Origin: Phycisphaerales bacterium
GTDB lineage: Bacteria > Planctomycetota > Phycisphaerae > Tepidisphaerales > Tepidisphaeraceae
Length of the DNA: 50,681 bases
Reading direction: 5' to 3'
Assembly: GCA_020847545.1 (NCBI GenBank)
Contig: JADLBV010000128.1
Coordinates: 1-50,681, forward strand
Part shown: one piece after another, positions 50,647-50,681 of the stretch
Layout: each line of letters begins with the position of its first letter
How positions within the stretch are numbered: the first letter of the stretch is position 1
Notes under the pieces: generated by a model
The model's database searches: none
Told to the model about the DNA's origin: nothing
The model's input: only the letters and a program-made list of their open reading frames with translations
Translations under genes and position numbers: made by a program

Positions 50647-50681
50647 ATGGCTTCACGGACGAATCGCGAGCAGTCCCGTCA
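50647..50681 (+). CDS. Start of a gene cut by the window end (possibly a transposase)
   Basis: Eleven codons are visible (MASRTNREQSR). GGAGGAGG lies 6 nt before the ATG, a very strong ribosome site; an in-frame ATG at 50632 is less well placed. The basic N terminus and its position just inside a sequence repeated at the other window end would fit an insertion-sequence transposase, but too little is present to say. Confidence 0.5.
   Translation, partial: MASRTNREQSR

Noticed and set aside
1-50681. A prophage or conjugative element
   Set aside because: No integrase, terminase, portal, capsid or relaxase gene is visible anywhere in the window.
1-50681. CRISPR array
   Set aside because: The direct repeats present (for example at 49119 and 49308) occur twice only, without regular spacers or cas genes.

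Overview
The window looks like a piece of a GC-rich planctomycete chromosome, most likely class Phycisphaerae. This is inferred from several features seen together: three PEP-CTERM exported proteins, a TIGR03790-type exported protein, a protein ending in an H-X9-DG box, a tiny MJ0042-like zinc ribbon, frequent TTG/GTG starts, and housekeeping genes scattered singly rather than in the usual operons. There is no rRNA, tRNA or CRISPR array that I can see.

Layout. 0.2-7.0 kb: an exported clan-A glycoside hydrolase with a CBM9-like tail, two tandem PEP-CTERM proteins, an AraC-type regulator, and a divergent amidohydrolase / sugar-phosphate isomerase pair (carbohydrate use and surface proteins). 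7.0-7.3 kb: a 270-bp transposase-less element with 34-bp terminal inverted repeats, a 3-bp target duplication and two internal hairpins. 7.3-13.5 kb: a reduced RnfC/RnfD-like pair, dxr, a site-2 protease with four PDZ-like modules, and a MarC-family protein. 13.6-17.3 kb (minus strand): zinc ribbon, TIGR03790 protein, two small unknowns and rsmE. 17.4-25.4 kb (plus): an acidic tail-anchored protein, a lone nuoI, a TPR lipoprotein, an RluA-type pseudouridine synthase, a TDT-family transporter, a 14-TM MFS exporter, coaX and a MnmE-like GTPase. 25.4-30.4 kb: an unknown membrane-anchored protein and an S41 protease (minus), then dnaX with a slippery A10 tract at the gamma/tau boundary.

30.4-32.1 kb holds a compact type II restriction-modification pair (PD-(D/E)xK nuclease and beta-class methylase, tail to tail). 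32.1-34.9 kb is a minus-strand ABC importer operon of the nitrate/sulfonate/taurine type with a recognisable promoter and operator-like dyad. 35.0-37.2 kb has a glutamine amidotransferase and a GT-C-like membrane protein. 37.3-41.6 kb has a large repetitive PEP-CTERM protein and a divergent exported H-X9-DG protein.

41.7-49.1 kb is an accessory defence locus and the most interesting part. In order it contains a small methylase-like protein, a DUF4258/DUF2283 pair, an Eco57I-type methylase, the broken start of a GIY-YIG protein, an XRE-ImmA/IrrE metalloprotease with a DUF4411 PIN-like partner, and a full GIY-YIG (T5orf172-like)-SF2 helicase fusion. Several of these open reading frames overlap by 1-14 nt, so they are probably co-translated. 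The broken GIY-YIG start suggests that the toxin-antitoxin-like pair and a second helicase gene were placed into an older methylase-helicase operon. The window closes with a repeat-rich gap, a DUF2283-like protein, a SodC lipoprotein lacking the usual disulfide cysteines, and the first codons of another gene. The first 23 bases of the window recur in inverted orientation at 50557-50579.
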